From: Leucobacter luti
Lineage (GTDB): Bacteria; Actinomycetota; Actinomycetes; Actinomycetales; Microbacteriaceae
Assembly: GCF_019464495.1 (NCBI RefSeq)
Contig: NZ_CP080492.1
Location: 558,001 to 622,000 of the forward strand
Length of the DNA stretch: 64,000 nt
Direction: 5' to 3'
Under the pieces are notes generated by a model. That model did not search any database and had not been told where the DNA came from. It was given only the letters and a program-made list of their open reading frames with translations. The first letter of the stretch is position 1, and each line of letters begins with the position of its first letter. This document shows, one piece after another, positions 63,621 through 64,000 of this stretch. Position numbers and translations under genes: made by a program.

Positions 63621-64000
63621 TCAGGCTCCGGAAACACGCCGACGCAACACGCCGGAGCGCACCGTGTCGAGGTAGCCAGCAAACTCCAGCGCGTCCTCTG
63701 CGCCGGCCGGAGTGCCCTGCTTCACGCCGCGAGTTGACACCGCGCGCGCGATCAATTCGGCCTCGCGCTCAGCTGCCAGGCGCAGGGAGCGCAAGTGCCG
63801 CGGTGTGATGCCGCGCTCCGCGAGCCGCATCAGCGCGGTGAGCTGCGCCACAGCATCGTGCGGGAACACCTCTGCAGCCGGCAGCAACCCCGCGGCAATC
63901 GCCTCACCGAGGAAGCGGACATTCGCCCCGGTCGAGCGGCACAGCTCCTCGCTACTCAGTACGCGTTTCGGAGCGAGAATGCTCGACGCACTGCGTGGCG
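63621..64000 (-). CDS. FtsR-like MerR regulator, C-terminal part (continues beyond window)
   Basis: The last 125 residues or so of a leftward gene whose start lies past the right edge. Visible sequence includes LSSEELCRSTGANVRFLGEAI and ALMRLAERGITPRHLRSLRLAAEREAELI, matching the C-terminal half of the Rv1828/FtsR family, which activates ftsZ in Corynebacterium. The HTH is outside the window, so the call rests on the C-terminal half and on the neighbouring Rv1830-like gene. Confidence 0.7.
   Translation of the reverse strand, partial: PRSASSILAPKRVLSSEELCRSTGANVRFLGEAIAAGLLPAAEVFPHDAVAQLTALMRLAERGITPRHLRSLRLAAEREAELIARAVSTRGVKQGTPAGAEDALEFAGYLDTVRSGVLRRRVSGA

Overview
This window is chromosomal DNA from a high-GC Gram-positive actinobacterium, most likely family Microbacteriaceae (Leucobacter-like; the genus is an inference from protein flavour only). 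Supporting traits are a division and cell-wall (dcw) cluster that lacks ftsA and carries sepF-yggT-divIVA downstream of ftsZ, a PriA without a Walker A motif, a class II DAHP synthase beside a PASTA-domain kinase and an Rv2175c-like protein, and many genes that look leaderless. Gene order from about 23.9 to 52.8 kb closely follows Mycobacterium tuberculosis Rv2145c to Rv2187.

Layout. 1-6.7 kb: the end of trpB, a sodium:alanine-type symporter, priA (frame-interrupted), metK and rpoZ. 6.8-15 kb: housekeeping and accessory genes (a conserved hypothetical, two thioesterases, the ABC-F factor ettA, an aminoglycoside-phosphotransferase-like kinase, a lipoprotein, an SSB-like protein, msrA-nadE). 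15-22 kb: dnaE, a secreted SLH-repeat surface protein and a membrane-linked XRE regulator. 22.2-43.6 kb: one long leftward cell-envelope block, read in transcription order mraZ-rsmH-ftsL-ftsI-murE-murF-mraY-murD-ftsW-murG-[MFS transporter]-murC-ftsQ-ftsZ-yggS-sepF-yggT-divIVA-lspA-rluD. 44.3-52.8 kb: a DUF3040 protein, a polyprenyl diphosphate synthase, the Rv2175c-like protein, the PknL-like kinase, aroG, plsC and a long-chain acyl-CoA ligase. 53.2-60.9 kb: a small membrane protein with a 13-codon upstream ORF, def, pyruvate carboxylase and a secreted, apparently sortase-anchored M1-type peptidase. 61-64 kb: a ParA-type ATPase, a non-coding region with 229-bp tandem palindromic repeats, an Rv1830-like MerR regulator and the C-terminal part of a second MerR-type protein (FtsR-like) that leaves the window.

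How the genes work together: the dcw block supplies Lipid II synthesis (MurC-F, MraY, MurG), its polymerisation and cross-linking (FtsW, FtsI), and the Z-ring with its partners (FtsZ, SepF, FtsQ, FtsL, DivIVA). MraZ boxes stand in front of mraZ. The neighbouring kinase and polyprenyl synthase plausibly feed and regulate the same process.

Caveats. Four otherwise well conserved genes (priA, ftsQ, murG, the M1 peptidase) and probably the XRE gene are each split by a small indel, mostly in short G/C runs. That pattern points to residual sequencing errors more than to gene decay. Most intriguing items: the tandem palindromic repeat array at 62.2-62.7 kb, a distant inverted copy of the MraZ box pair, the consistent leaderless promoter geometry, an altered substrate motif in MurE, and an MFS transporter with a possible structured leader inside the dcw cluster. 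No rRNA, tRNA, CRISPR array or insertion sequence was recognised.
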